20,775 nt of DNA, from NCBI GenBank assembly GCA_044508265.1, contig JBIQIB010000079.1, positions 1 through 20,775 on the forward strand, read 5' to 3'. The notes below the pieces were generated by a model, which worked only from the letters and a program-made list of their open reading frames with translations, searched no databases and was not told the DNA's origin. Position numbers and translations under genes: made by a program. Positions 1 to 8,873 of this stretch are shown here, one piece after another. Position 1 is the first letter of the stretch. The number at the start of each line of letters is the position of its first letter. Source of the DNA: JAEZDP01 sp044508265 (GTDB taxonomy: Bacteria > Acidobacteriota > Vicinamibacteria > Vicinamibacterales > Vicinamibacteraceae).

Positions 1-13
1 CACGCCTGCGCGA

Positions 14-1377
<1,364 letters not shown>

Positions 1378-1378
<1 letters not shown>

Positions 1379-3159
1379 CACGTCGCCTCCGCTGCGAGCT
1401 CGATGGTCACCACGGTGCCCTCGCCCTCACGGCTCTGCATCTCGATGGAGCCGCCGAGCGCCTGCACGATCGCCTTCGCGATGGCGAGCCCGAGCCCGGT
1501 GCCGGTCCGCCGCGTCGTGAAGTACGGGTCGAACACGTGGGCGAGGTCGGCCTCGCTCACCCCGGGGCCGGTGTCCGCCACGACGACGCGCACGCCGCGG
1601 CCGTCTGCCGATCGGCACGTCGAGACGACCACCTCCGGGCGCGGCGCCGTATCGGCGGTCATCGCCTGCTGCGCGTTGCTGAGGACGTTCACCAGCACGG
1701 TGCGCAGGCGGTCCGCGTCGCACGGCACGAGCGGCAGTTGCGTCTCCAGCGTCGCGGTGATGGGCACGTCCGGCTGTGCCGCCTCGGCGGCCGCGATGGC
1801 TTCGGCCGCGACGACATTGACGTCGGTAGGCGCGACGTCCAGCTGGATCGGCCGCGCGAAGTCGAGCACGTCGTCGACGACGCGATTGAGCCGCTGCACC
1901 TCTTCTTCGATGTCCTGCACGGCGTCGACGACTTCTGGCGAGCCGGCGCCGGCACGCGTCAGCTGCCGCAGCGCGCCGCGGACGATCATGAGCGGATTGC
2001 GGATCTCGTGCGCGATGACGGTGGACAGCCGTCCGAGCGCCGAGAGCCTGTCGCGCTCGCGCGCCTCGCGCTGGAACGTCTCGATCGACTCGGTGAGCGC
2101 GTTGAACGTCGTCGCGAGCAGGCGCGTGTCGTCGTCGCTCCAGATCCCGCGGTCCTGCACCGTGAAGCGGCGCGTGAGGTCGCCGGTGCGTGCCATGTCG
2201 TGCATCGTATCGGTCATCGCCGCGAGCGGGCGTGTCACCGTCCGCGCCACGCCGTAGCCGACGATGACGGCAAGCGCCGCCGTGACCAGGGCGATGCCGC
2301 CGAGCGCCACGCGGACGTCACGCAGCGTCGCGGCCGACGCCGCGGTCGGCTCGAGCACAATCACGACGGGCAGTCCCGCGAGGCTGCCGTCGGTGGCAGA
2401 CACGGCGAGGCCGGGCTGGTCGACGTCAGCGGCCACGGCGAGCGGCTGCGACCGCCACGCGAACTCGGTGCCGCCGATCTCGAGCCGTCCGCTCGCGCGC
2501 GTGGTGAGCGGCACCGGCCAGGTGTCGGGCATCGCCGGCAGCGTGGACGCGAGCACCGTCTGCGGCGCCAGGACGAACGCGAGGTCGACGCCCACGATCC
2601 GCTCGAGGTCCGCTGCCCGTCTGTCATCGAGCAGGAACCCGACACTCAGCGTGCCGAGCCGCTCGGGCGAGTCGAGGCCGAGCAGCACGGGGACGGTCAC
2701 CACCTGCAGCAGCCCGTTCCGGAGCGGCTGCACCCACGCCGCGGGCGCGCCCCCGCCCGCCCGCGATTGCACGACAGGCGCCGCGGCGGGCGCGGCAGCC
2801 CCGGCCGAGCCGAGCACCTCTCCATTGCCGTCGAGCACGACGAGCAGGTCGGCGTTGAGGTCGGCGGCATACTGCGCGGCTACGGGCGCCACTGTCGGCG
2901 GGTCGTTGGTGGCCATGGCGGCCTTCAGCTTGGGCAGGTCGGCGACGAGCAGGGCCATGCGCCTGAACGTGTCGAGCAGCGCCTGCCGCTGCTGCTGCAC
3001 GAGTGCCGTCGTGTCCACGAGCCGCTGTTCGAGGGCGGCGTCGGATTCGCGCACCAGGCGCGCGTTGACGAAGAGCAGGGCGGCCGCGATGGACAGCCAC
3101 GCCAGCAGCGTCGCGGCCAGGAAGATACGGCTCGAGAGCGACCCGAAGACGCGTCTCAT
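1378..3159 (-). CDS. Membrane sensor histidine kinase (HAMP, HisKA, HATPase)
   Basis: A 593-residue inner-membrane kinase. TM1 is at about 11-31 and TM2 at about 285-305, enclosing a periplasmic sensor region of about 250 residues that resembles a double-Cache type sensor, though no ligand motif is recognisable. HAMP follows at about 306-360. The phospho-acceptor H384 lies in AHEIRNPL, the N box around N491 and N495 (NVLSNAQQA), G1 at 529-533 (DTGPG) and G2 at 553-558 (GTGLGL). The start was chosen because ATG 3157-3159 overlaps the TGA of the cupredoxin gene (ATGA) and directly precedes a good membrane anchor; the reading frame stays open far upstream, but that part reads as noise. It most likely phosphorylates the NtrC-type regulator encoded next. 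The ligand is unknown; the neighbouring copper protein and barrel suggest an envelope, metal or redox cue, which is inference. Confidence 0.95.
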
Positions 3160-3833
3160 CGCAGGTCCACCTCCACCGTCGTCGCCGCGCCAGGACGCAC
3201 CCGGACGGCGCGCGTCTCGCGCACGGTGCCTTCGTGCCAGATGGCCAGCCGGTACTCGCCGGGCGGCACACGCCCGAGTTCGAAGCGGCCATCGGCGGCG
3301 GTCACGGCGAAGTACGGGTGGCTGAACACCAGAATGAACGCGTTCATGTGCGAGTGGATGTCGCAGAACACGCGCACGATACCGGGACGGTCGAACCGCA
3401 CCGCGCGCGACTCGCCCGCCGAGTAGCGTCCGAGGTCGAACCGTCGCACCTTCGAGAGCGAGAAGACGTTGTGGTACGTCCTGTCGTTGTTGGGAAAGTC
3501 CACTGTGGTGCCCGCGCGGATCGCGAGTACGTGCGGCACGAAGCGCTCGCCACGCTGATCCAGGCGTGCGCGGCCCGGACGCACGTCCTCGAACGCGAGC
3601 TGCGGCGCGACTTCGAGATACACCACGGCACGCGGCGGCTCGGGCCGAGCGTCGGCCTCGGGATGCGGCGGGTCCACGAGCGACGGCCGTCCGGCGTGGG
3701 TACTGGCAGGCACGTCCAGCAGCACGCGGCCTCTCAGGCTGCCCGGCACGTCCGGCACCTGCCCATGCGCCGCCGCCGTCACGCCGAGCACCGTGGCGGC
3801 CGCCGCGAGCACGCTCAGAACCACACGATGCAC
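3156..3833 (-). CDS. Periplasmic cupredoxin-like protein with C-terminal carboxypeptidase-regulatory-like domain
   Basis: A 225-residue secreted protein. Residues 1-24 form a Sec signal peptide ending AAAHG. The central region (about 65-175) is a plastocyanin-like fold with a full set of candidate type-1 copper ligands: H121 (YHNVFS), C157, H160 or H162, and M163 in CDIHSHM. Residues about 172-225 (AVTAADGRFELGRVPPGEY) look like a carboxypeptidase-regulatory beta-sandwich, a pairing often labelled 'methylamine utilization protein' although no methylamine genes are present here. The start is GTG at 3831-3833, the first start giving a complete signal peptide; it overlaps the end of the barrel gene by 19 bases. 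Its stop overlaps the kinase ATG (ATGA). It may carry electrons or copper, or act as a periplasmic sensor partner for the kinase; the last idea is inference from the operon. Confidence 0.88.
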   Translation of the reverse strand: MHRVVLSVLAAAATVLGVTAAAHGQVPDVPGSLRGRVLLDVPASTHAGRPSLVDPPHPEADARPEPPRAVVYLEVAPQLAFEDVRPGRARLDQRGERFVPHVLAIRAGTTVDFPNNDRTYHNVFSLSKVRRFDLGRYSAGESRAVRFDRPGIVRVFCDIHSHMNAFILVFSHPYFAVTAADGRFELGRVPPGEYRLAIWHEGTVRETRAVRVRPGAATTVEVDLR

Positions 3834-5077
3834 TGCAGTGCCCCCACGCGGCTGTCCCGCACGTGTCCGGCGTCGCGGGTGTTGACCTGCCAGGCGCCCT
3901 TGACGCGGAGGCCGCGGCGCGGCGACCACGCCAGCGCCAGTTCGAGGCGATCCACGTCGGCGTCCCACGGCACACGTCCCTGTGAGGTAGCGATCTCGCT
4001 GAACGAGAGCCGTTCGACGCGCGAGGCGACGTCCCACCCCGGCGCCAGGCGGTAGCGGCCCTCGACGAACGCGCTCCAGGCGCGCACGTCCGGCGGCAGA
4101 CGCGGGACGTCGATCGCCGGCACGTCCCACCACGACGTCAGCGCTTCGGCGCGCACGAGCCAGCGGCCGCGCGAGATCTCGACGTCGGCGCCGAGCGCGC
4201 GCTGCGCGAAGTGCCTGTCGGCGGCGTCCTTCGGCACCTCCTGCAGGACATCGTCGGTGAGGTACGGACCGCGTGCCGCGGAGACCCCGAGCCGGACGGC
4301 CGGCCGTGGCGTGTATTCGACACGGGCAGCCACCTGCGGCGCCCCGTTGTCGTCGGCCACGCGCGGGTTCGACGGCGTGCCGGTGGTCACCGCGCCGAGC
4401 ACGACGAACGGCCCCTGTGCCGCCCGCACCTGCACGCCCGTGTCCCAGCGCAGCGCGTTGACCATGGGCAGGCCGACGCCGGGCGTGCGGTTGCCGATCG
4501 GGAAGGCCGTCTGCCAGCCCTCGCCGCGCATCGCCGCGAGGTCGTCGGCCGTGCGTGGCACGGCGTCCGGCCGCAGGGCGGTCAGGTACTGGTAGGCGAG
4601 CGGCATGCCCACGACGGGGTTGTCGAGGCTGTAGGGACGCCGCGCGAAGCCGCCGAAGGTGGGTGGCACGCGGCCGACGTGCACGTCGACGGCGCGCGCG
4701 CGCCACGGGCGGATGCGCAGGAACAGCGCGTACGCGTCGAGGTGCTGGAAGTTGTCGGTGCGGACCTCGCCCACGAACGTGACGCGGTCGTTCAGCCGCG
4801 CGTTGGCCGCGAGCGCGACGCGCAGGTTCCGCAGCGTCGAGAGCTCATAGGACGCGTAGTTGAACCAGCCCTCGTCGGCGGCCGACGACGTCGAGGCCGT
4901 CGCGGAGACTTCGCCGCTGATCACCACGCGGCCGTCGGCCAGCCGGATCGGGCCGTCCAGGGCGGTCTGCGCACGGGCAGGGCCGGGTGCGAGCAGCACG
5001 GCAAGCGCGGCGGGCGCGGTCCGCCACGCGAGTCGCCGGAGTGCCCGCGCGGCACCCGGCCCCTCTCGACGACGCAT
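3815..5077 (-). CDS. Outer-membrane beta-barrel (porin-like) protein
   Basis: A protein of about 420 residues with an arginine-rich n-region, a hydrophobic core (AALAVLLAPG) and a signal cleavage site after ARA near residue 36. The mature part alternates polar and aromatic residues in many short strands (for example RWLVRAEALTSWWDV, AFVEGRYRLAPGWDVASRV) and ends in a terminal phenylalanine (CIVWF), the usual signal for outer-membrane barrel assembly. No specific substrate family is recognisable. ATG 5075-5077 is preferred; GTG 5081-5083 is two codons upstream in the same frame. The predicted sigma-54 start site is near 5085, so the leader would be only a few bases. It is the first gene of the operon with the cupredoxin, kinase and NtrC-type regulator, and may be the pore or surface partner of that signalling unit (inference). 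Confidence 0.85.
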   Translation of the reverse strand: MRRREGPGAARALRRLAWRTAPAALAVLLAPGPARAQTALDGPIRLADGRVVISGEVSATASTSSAADEGWFNYASYELSTLRNLRVALAANARLNDRVTFVGEVRTDNFQHLDAYALFLRIRPWRARAVDVHVGRVPPTFGGFARRPYSLDNPVVGMPLAYQYLTALRPDAVPRTADDLAAMRGEGWQTAFPIGNRTPGVGLPMVNALRWDTGVQVRAAQGPFVVLGAVTTGTPSNPRVADDNGAPQVAARVEYTPRPAVRLGVSAARGPYLTDDVLQEVPKDAADRHFAQRALGADVEISRGRWLVRAEALTSWWDVPAIDVPRLPPDVRAWSAFVEGRYRLAPGWDVASRVERLSFSEIATSQGRVPWDADVDRLELALAWSPRRGLRVKGAWQVNTRDAGHVRDSRVGALQCIVWF

Positions 5078-5095
5078 GGACACAGGGTACGCCCA

Positions 5096-5111
5096 TGCAA
5101 TCCGGGCGCCA
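5096..5111 (-). promoter_or_regulatory. Sigma-54 (-24/-12) promoter of the barrel-cupredoxin-two-component operon
   Basis: On the minus strand the bases read TGGCGCCCGGATTGCA. The sigma-54 consensus is TGGCACG-N4-TTGCA/T: the TGGC and TTGCA blocks match exactly, and the invariant GG and GC are separated by the required 10 bases. Transcription would begin near 5085, just upstream of the barrel gene start. The last gene of the operon is a sigma-54 activator, which supports the call. This was identified by eye; no genome-wide scan was done. Confidence 0.72.
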
Positions 5112-5128
5112 GGGAACGGCCGTGCGGG

Positions 5129-6223
5129 CTAGCCGGCGGCGGCCGTCTCGATCGCGCGCGCGCGATCGTCGGCAGGGGGCGGCACGGGCGGCGCGGCCCC
5201 GGGCAAGGGCTCGTCGCCTGCGATCAGGCGGTCGGCGAGCCACTCGTGCGCGGCGGCGTCCGTGCGAGCGAGCAGGGCCTCGAGCGGGGAGCGCGGCGCC
5301 AGGTGCGCCGCCCGTTCCTGCATCGGCACGTAGCTCCCATCGTCCTGCCGCGGGACGAAGCGGCACCAGAACCCGAGGTGCCAGACGAGGAACGCCTTGA
5401 ACTTCTGGCGGCCTCGTTCGTCATCTCCCCAGTGGGCGAGTCCCAGCTGGACGTATCGGCGGTAGACGGCGAGGCGCGACTCCGGCGACTCGTCGACGGC
5501 GCGTCCTTTCAATTCCGCGAAGATCCACGGCTTGATCAGCGCGCCGCGCGCCACCATGACGCTGCGGCAGCCGGAGGCGGCCCTGGCGCGGACGGCGTCT
5601 TCGGGGTACAGCACGTCGCCGTTGCCGATGACGGGGATGCGCAGGCGGCTGGCGACCTCGCCGATGGCGGCCCAGTCGGCCGCGCGGCGGTATCGGGCGT
5701 TGCGCGTGCGGCCGTGGATGGTCAGGGCGTCGGCCCCGCCGTCCTCCGCGGCGCGCGCCACATCGAGCGCGTTCAGCTCGTCGTCGTGCCATCCGAGCCT
5801 GATCTTGACCGTCACCGGGATGTCAGGCGCGCCTCGTTTCATGGCCTCGACGAGGGCACGTACCCGGGACGGGCGCCGCAGCAGGGCCGCGCCGAGACCG
5901 CGCCGCGTGAACTCGTCGATCGGGCAACCGAGGTTGAGGTCGACGACGTCGGCGCCGCGCGAAGCGACGAGGGCCGCTCCCCACGCGAGGTCGTCCGGCG
6001 CCTTCTCCGCGAGCTGCACGCCGAAGCAGCGCTCGTCGCCGGCGCGCTGGATGAGCGCGAACTCGCCCCGGCTCCGCTGTTTCAGTCGTCGCACGACGAC
6101 CATCTCGCTCATGGTGACGTCGGCGCCGAGCTCCTGGCAGAGCCGCCGGTAGGGCAGGTTGGAGCCCCTGGTCATCGGCGCCATCACGTCGGCACCCTGG
6201 GCCAGGGCGTGCAGAAAGGGCAT
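5129..6223 (-). CDS. tRNA-dihydrouridine synthase family protein (Dus3-like signature)
   Basis: A 364-residue FMN enzyme reducing uridine to dihydrouridine in tRNA. The TIM-barrel domain opens with VMAPMTRGSNLPYRRLC (about 13-29). Catalytic C100 lies in DLNLGCPID, K140 in TVKIRLGW, H170 in TIHGRTR, and the FMN-phosphate loop GNGD is at 200-203. The GCPID-(6)-G-GAALL signature is closer to eukaryotic Dus3 (GCPIDLVYKKGGG) than to bacterial DusA, DusB or DusC, which usually read GCPxxK or GCPSDxVQ. A helical RNA-binding tail follows, then a low-complexity end (about 335-364). No Shine-Dalgarno is seen before ATG 6221-6223, but TATCAT lies 10 bases upstream, consistent with a nearly leaderless transcript. 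Its 3' end carries the 20-bp palindrome and its stop lies 51 bases before the barrel gene. Which uridine is modified cannot be told. Confidence 0.93.
   Translation of the reverse strand: MPFLHALAQGADVMAPMTRGSNLPYRRLCQELGADVTMSEMVVVRRLKQRSRGEFALIQRAGDERCFGVQLAEKAPDDLAWGAALVASRGADVVDLNLGCPIDEFTRRGLGAALLRRPSRVRALVEAMKRGAPDIPVTVKIRLGWHDDELNALDVARAAEDGGADALTIHGRTRNARYRRAADWAAIGEVASRLRIPVIGNGDVLYPEDAVRARAASGCRSVMVARGALIKPWIFAELKGRAVDESPESRLAVYRRYVQLGLAHWGDDERGRQKFKAFLVWHLGFWCRFVPRQDDGSYVPMQERAAHLAPRSPLEALLARTDAAAHEWLADRLIAGDEPLPGAAPPVPPPADDRARAIETAAAG
5149..5168. promoter_or_regulatory. Perfect 20-bp palindrome, candidate enhancer site for the NtrC-type regulator
   Basis: CGATCGCGCGCGCGCGATCG is a perfect inverted repeat of 20 bases in the last codons of the dihydrouridine synthase gene. 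Its centre is about 73 bp upstream of the predicted sigma-54 start near 5085, where upstream activator sites of NtrC-type regulators usually lie. The alternating CG core may be chance in GC-rich coding DNA or form unusual DNA structure, so the regulatory role is inference. Confidence 0.4.
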
Positions 6224-6233
6224 CCCGACACTT

Positions 6234-6239
6234 ATGATA
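6234..6239 (-). promoter_or_regulatory. Candidate -10 element (TATCAT) for the dihydrouridine synthase gene
   Basis: TATCAT on the minus strand is 10 bases before the ATG at 6223, putting the start of transcription within a few bases of the start codon. No convincing -35 is seen at 16-18 bases. There is no Shine-Dalgarno, which agrees with a leaderless or near-leaderless message. Confidence 0.35.
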
Positions 6240-6276
6240 GCCGTCCCGATGGTGGTCGGCCCGTCATGTTTGCGGC

Positions 6277-6302
6277 TACACTACGACCAATCGGACGAGG
6301 AG
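6277..6302 (+). promoter_or_regulatory. Candidate -10 (TACACT) and strong ribosome binding site of the partner-switching operon
   Basis: TACACT at 6277-6282 matches a -10 hexamer, but no clear -35 lies 16-18 bases upstream. GAGGAG at 6297-6302 is a strong Shine-Dalgarno, 5 bases before ATG 6308, and fixes the start of the STAS gene. The 84-base divergent gap 6224-6307 holds the promoters of both flanking genes and nothing else visible. Confidence 0.45.
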
Positions 6303-6307
6303 AATTG

Positions 6308-6676
6308 ATGCCTCACCCGTTCAAGGTGCACCGATCGTCGGAAGGAGACATCGTGGTGCTGCATCTCGAGGGCTTCCTCGACGCGCACACCGCGCCGGTC
6401 TTCGAGCAGGCGATCCAGTCGGAGCTCGACGCCGGCCACGTCCGCCTGGTGGTGTCTGGCGAGAAGCTGACCTACATCTCGTCGGCCGGCCTCGGCGTCT
6501 TCATGGGCTTCATCGAGCAGATCCGGGAGCAGGGAGGCGACCTCAAGATCTGCGGCCTCAGCCCGAAGGTTCTCCAGATCTTCGAGATCCTGGGCTTCCA
6601 TGCGATCTACGACATGGTCGAGTCGCTGCCGGCCGCGATACAGCGGTTCGCGGAAGTGCCCACTCGGGAGGCCTGA
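6308..6676 (+). CDS. STAS-domain anti-sigma-factor antagonist
   Basis: A 122-residue single STAS domain of the SpoIIAA/RsbV type. The usual strand pattern is present, VVLHLEGFLDAHTAPVFEQAI (about 16-36), then the phosphorylation loop LTYISSAGLGVFMG (54-67). Aligned with SpoIIAA (DSSGLG), the phospho-serine would be S59, and the preceding conserved Asp is replaced by S58. In partner switching, the unphosphorylated antagonist binds the anti-sigma kinase and releases its target; phosphorylation by that kinase switches it off. The kinase gene starts 2 bases after its stop, and the phosphatase that would reactivate it follows. The GAGGAG ribosome site fixes ATG 6308, although the frame is open further upstream. 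Confidence 0.94.
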   Translation: MPHPFKVHRSSEGDIVVLHLEGFLDAHTAPVFEQAIQSELDAGHVRLVVSGEKLTYISSAGLGVFMGFIEQIREQGGDLKICGLSPKVLQIFEILGFHAIYDMVESLPAAIQRFAEVPTREA

Positions 6677-6678
6677 GA

Positions 6679-7110
6679 ATGACCTCGCTCGAGCGGACGT
6701 TCTCCCTGCATGTGCCGTCGGCAACGGAGAACCTGGCGCTGATTCGCGACTTCGTGGCCAACATCGGCGTGCAGGCCGGGCTCGTCGACGACGACGTGGC
6801 CAAGCTCGAGCTCGCAGTGGACGAAGCGTGCGCGAACGTGATGGAGCACGCGCACGGCTACGACAGCAACAAGGAAGTCACCATACGCGCCACGTTCGAC
6901 TCGTCCACCCTCAGGATCGAGGTGGTCGACGAAGGCGCGGGCTTCGATCCCACCCAGATCCAGAGCACGCCCGTCGAAGAGCTCGTCCACGACCGGCGCA
7001 CGGGCGGCCTCGGCCTTCGCGTGATGCGTTCGCTGATGGACGAGGTGTCGTACGAGATCATCCCCGGCGAGCGCAATCGCCTGCGTCTGCTCAAGCGCAT
7101 CCAGCGTTAG
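6679..7110 (+). CDS. Anti-sigma regulatory factor / serine kinase (RsbW-like HATPase)
   Basis: A 143-residue GHKL ATPase of the RsbW/SpoIIAB class. The N box is LAVDEACANVMEHAHG (45-60) with E49 and N53, the G1 box is DEGAGFD (84-90), and the G2 box is GGLGL (109-113). Such proteins bind either a sigma factor or another effector, and phosphorylate the STAS antagonist. It starts 2 bases after the STAS stop; CGGGAGG at the end of the STAS gene is its ribosome site. No sigma factor lies in this operon, so the target (an unlinked sigma factor or a non-sigma effector) cannot be named from the sequence. Confidence 0.93.
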   Translation: MTSLERTFSLHVPSATENLALIRDFVANIGVQAGLVDDDVAKLELAVDEACANVMEHAHGYDSNKEVTIRATFDSSTLRIEVVDEGAGFDPTQIQSTPVEELVHDRRTGGLGLRVMRSLMDEVSYEIIPGERNRLRLLKRIQR

Positions 7111-7120
7111 ACTCTTCCCC

Positions 7121-8782
7121 GTGGCGCCCACTTCCGCCTCGCGCCTCGAGTCGCTCCTCGAATCCGCCCAGCTCCTCCACGCCTCGCTCGACCTCGACGA
7201 CCTGCTCAGTCATCTCCTCCGGACCGTCATGGGACGGCTGCTGGTGACGCGTGCCGCGATCGTCATCGACGATGGCGACGGCCTGAGCGTCGCGATGGCG
7301 CGCGGGCTGCCGGACTGGAAGCCCGGCACGCCGTTCGACGACGAGCTGGCGCGTGCGCGAGGGCTTACCGAACAGGTCTCGATCGGCACCGACCCGGCTG
7401 TCGGACGGCTGGTGTTTGCGCCATCCACTCTGGTCTCTGTTGACGGCGACGAGCGCGACTTCCTCGATGCGCTGCTCGGGCTGGCGGCCACCGGCATCGC
7501 CAACGCGCGCGCGCACGCCGCCGCGACGCGCGCCAACCGCGAGCTCGACCAGAAGATTCAGCAGCTCCGCACGCTCGTCGAGCTGGGCCGCGCGTTTGCG
7601 CGGCTCGACGAGCCGGACGAGGTCATCCGCGTGCTGTCGCTCACCCTGGCGGGGCAGTGGCTGCTGCGCCGCTACAGCGTCGCCGCCTGCCGCGACGGAC
7701 ACGGCGAGGCGCGGCGGCAGAGCGGCGGCGTCGTGCTGCCGGCGGTGGCCGACCTGCGCGAGGCGCTGGCCGATCTGCCCGACGCCATCCGCGTGGCCGA
7801 CATCACTGACGCGAGCCTTCGCGACGTGCTCGAGGCGCAGCGTGTCGCCGTCATCTTCGTCCTGCGGATCGGCGACGACGTGTGCGGCTTCGTGGCGCTC
7901 GGCCAGCGGCCCGGGGCCCTCGAGTACACCGCCGCGGACCTCGAGCTCGGCGCCGGCATGGCCGCCCAGGCCGCCGTGGCGCTCGACAACTGCTGGCTGT
8001 TCCGCGAGACGCTCGAGAAGAAGCAGATGGAGCGCGAGCTGGCCGTCGCGGCGAGCATCCAGCAGGGGCTCTTCCCGGCCACGCTGCCCGAGATCCCTGG
8101 CTTCCGCCTCGCGGCGATGAACCGGCCGGTGCAGCAGGTCGGCGGCGACTACTACGACGCGCTCGCGCTGCCGCGCGGCGAGCGCACCGAGCCGCGCTGC
8201 CTGCTGTGCGTCGCCGACGTGTCGGGCAAGGGCCTCTCGGCGTCGCTGCTCATGAGCACGCTGCAGGCGACGCTGCGCGCGCTGTTCGACCATCACGTCT
8301 CGCTGGCGGACCTGGCGCGGTCCACCAACGAGCTGCTGTTTGCGACGACGCCGGGCAACAAGTACGCGACGGCGGCGCTGGTGCTCGTGGACAGCGCGAC
8401 GGGCAAGTGCCAGTACGTGGGGGCGGGACACACCGAGTCGCTGCTCGTCCGCGCCGACGGGCGGCTGGAGTGGCTGGGGCCGACGGGCATCCCGCTCGGC
8501 CTGTTCACCGGCATGGCCTGGAACGAGCAGCAGATTGCGCTGCTGCCCGGCGACACGCTCGTCCTCTACTCGGATGGCGTCTCCGAGGCGCAGACGGCGG
8601 ACCACGCCGAGTTCGAGGCGGAGCGCCTGGCGCAGGTCGTGCGCGCCGTGCGGCACGAGCCGCCCGATGCGATCATCGCCCACGTGCTCGACGCCGTGGA
8701 CAGGTTCGTGAAGGGCGCCGCGCAGTTCGACGACATCACGCTGATGGTCCTCCAGCGCGATTCGGTAGGGACGGCTCTCTGA
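7121..8782 (+). CDS. GAF-type sensor with PP2C/SpoIIE serine phosphatase
   Basis: A 553-residue soluble phosphatase. Residues about 12-135 and 148-295 look like two GAF-type sensory domains, the second ending in the helix LGAGMAAQAAVALDNCWLF. A short coiled linker (EKKQMERELAVAASIQQGLFP, 299-319) leads into the SpoIIE/PP2C domain. Metal-binding residues are visible: D343 and D346 (GGDYYD), D366 (VADVSGKG), D485 (YSDGVSEA) and D537/D538 (FDDIT). It should dephosphorylate the STAS antagonist encoded two genes upstream, coupling a GAF-sensed cue to the switch. The start is GTG 7121, 10 bases after the kinase stop. The last residues (VGTAL) and the TGA are encoded by a REP-like hairpin, so the C-terminus has been set by the repeat. 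Confidence 0.93.
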   Translation: MAPTSASRLESLLESAQLLHASLDLDDLLSHLLRTVMGRLLVTRAAIVIDDGDGLSVAMARGLPDWKPGTPFDDELARARGLTEQVSIGTDPAVGRLVFAPSTLVSVDGDERDFLDALLGLAATGIANARAHAAATRANRELDQKIQQLRTLVELGRAFARLDEPDEVIRVLSLTLAGQWLLRRYSVAACRDGHGEARRQSGGVVLPAVADLREALADLPDAIRVADITDASLRDVLEAQRVAVIFVLRIGDDVCGFVALGQRPGALEYTAADLELGAGMAAQAAVALDNCWLFRETLEKKQMERELAVAASIQQGLFPATLPEIPGFRLAAMNRPVQQVGGDYYDALALPRGERTEPRCLLCVADVSGKGLSASLLMSTLQATLRALFDHHVSLADLARSTNELLFATTPGNKYATAALVLVDSATGKCQYVGAGHTESLLVRADGRLEWLGPTGIPLGLFTGMAWNEQQIALLPGDTLVLYSDGVSEAQTADHAEFEAERLAQVVRAVRHEPPDAIIAHVLDAVDRFVKGAAQFDDITLMVLQRDSVGTAL

Positions 8783-8789
8783 GCCGTCC
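8764..8789 (+). repeat. REP-like element, copy A (GTAG head plus 9-bp hairpin)
   Basis: G followed by GTAG (8765-8768), stem GGACGGCTC (8769-8777), loop TCT, stem GAGCCGTCC (8781-8789). The stem is perfect. A GTAG tetranucleotide at the hairpin base is the mark of REP elements recognised by REP-associated tyrosine transposases (RAYTs). The TGA of the phosphatase gene spans the loop and the second arm. A weaker echo (CTCCTGAGCCGTTC) follows at 8795-8808. The hairpin could also end transcription between the convergent genes, but there is no T-run. Confidence 0.8.
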
Positions 8790-8838
8790 TGGTCTCCTGA
8801 GCCGTTCTCCCTCGTCTCCGAATAGCTGCAATTGCCCG

Positions 8839-8850
8839 CGACCTAGGTCG
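8839..8850. repeat. 12-bp palindrome in the convergent intergenic gap
   Basis: CGACCTAGGTCG is a perfect 12-base inverted repeat, 24 bases after the last base of the phosphatase stop's downstream hairpin region and 24 bases before the yajQ stop. With no loop and no T-run it is a poor terminator. It may be a protein site or chance. The rest of the gap 8783-8873 holds the end of the REP element and nothing else recognisable. Confidence 0.3.
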
Positions 8851-8873
8851 GGTCGAGGCACGTGTGCGGACGT

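Noticed and set aside
3160..3975. Upstream extension of the histidine kinase frame
   Set aside because: It overlaps the cupredoxin gene, reads as low-complexity arginine/alanine noise, and the ATGA-overlapped ATG at 3159 begins a normal membrane anchor.
8783..8873. Possible small RNA or gene in the convergent gap
   Set aside because: Only the REP arm, its weak echo and a 12-bp palindrome are seen; no open frame with a ribosome site and no promoter.
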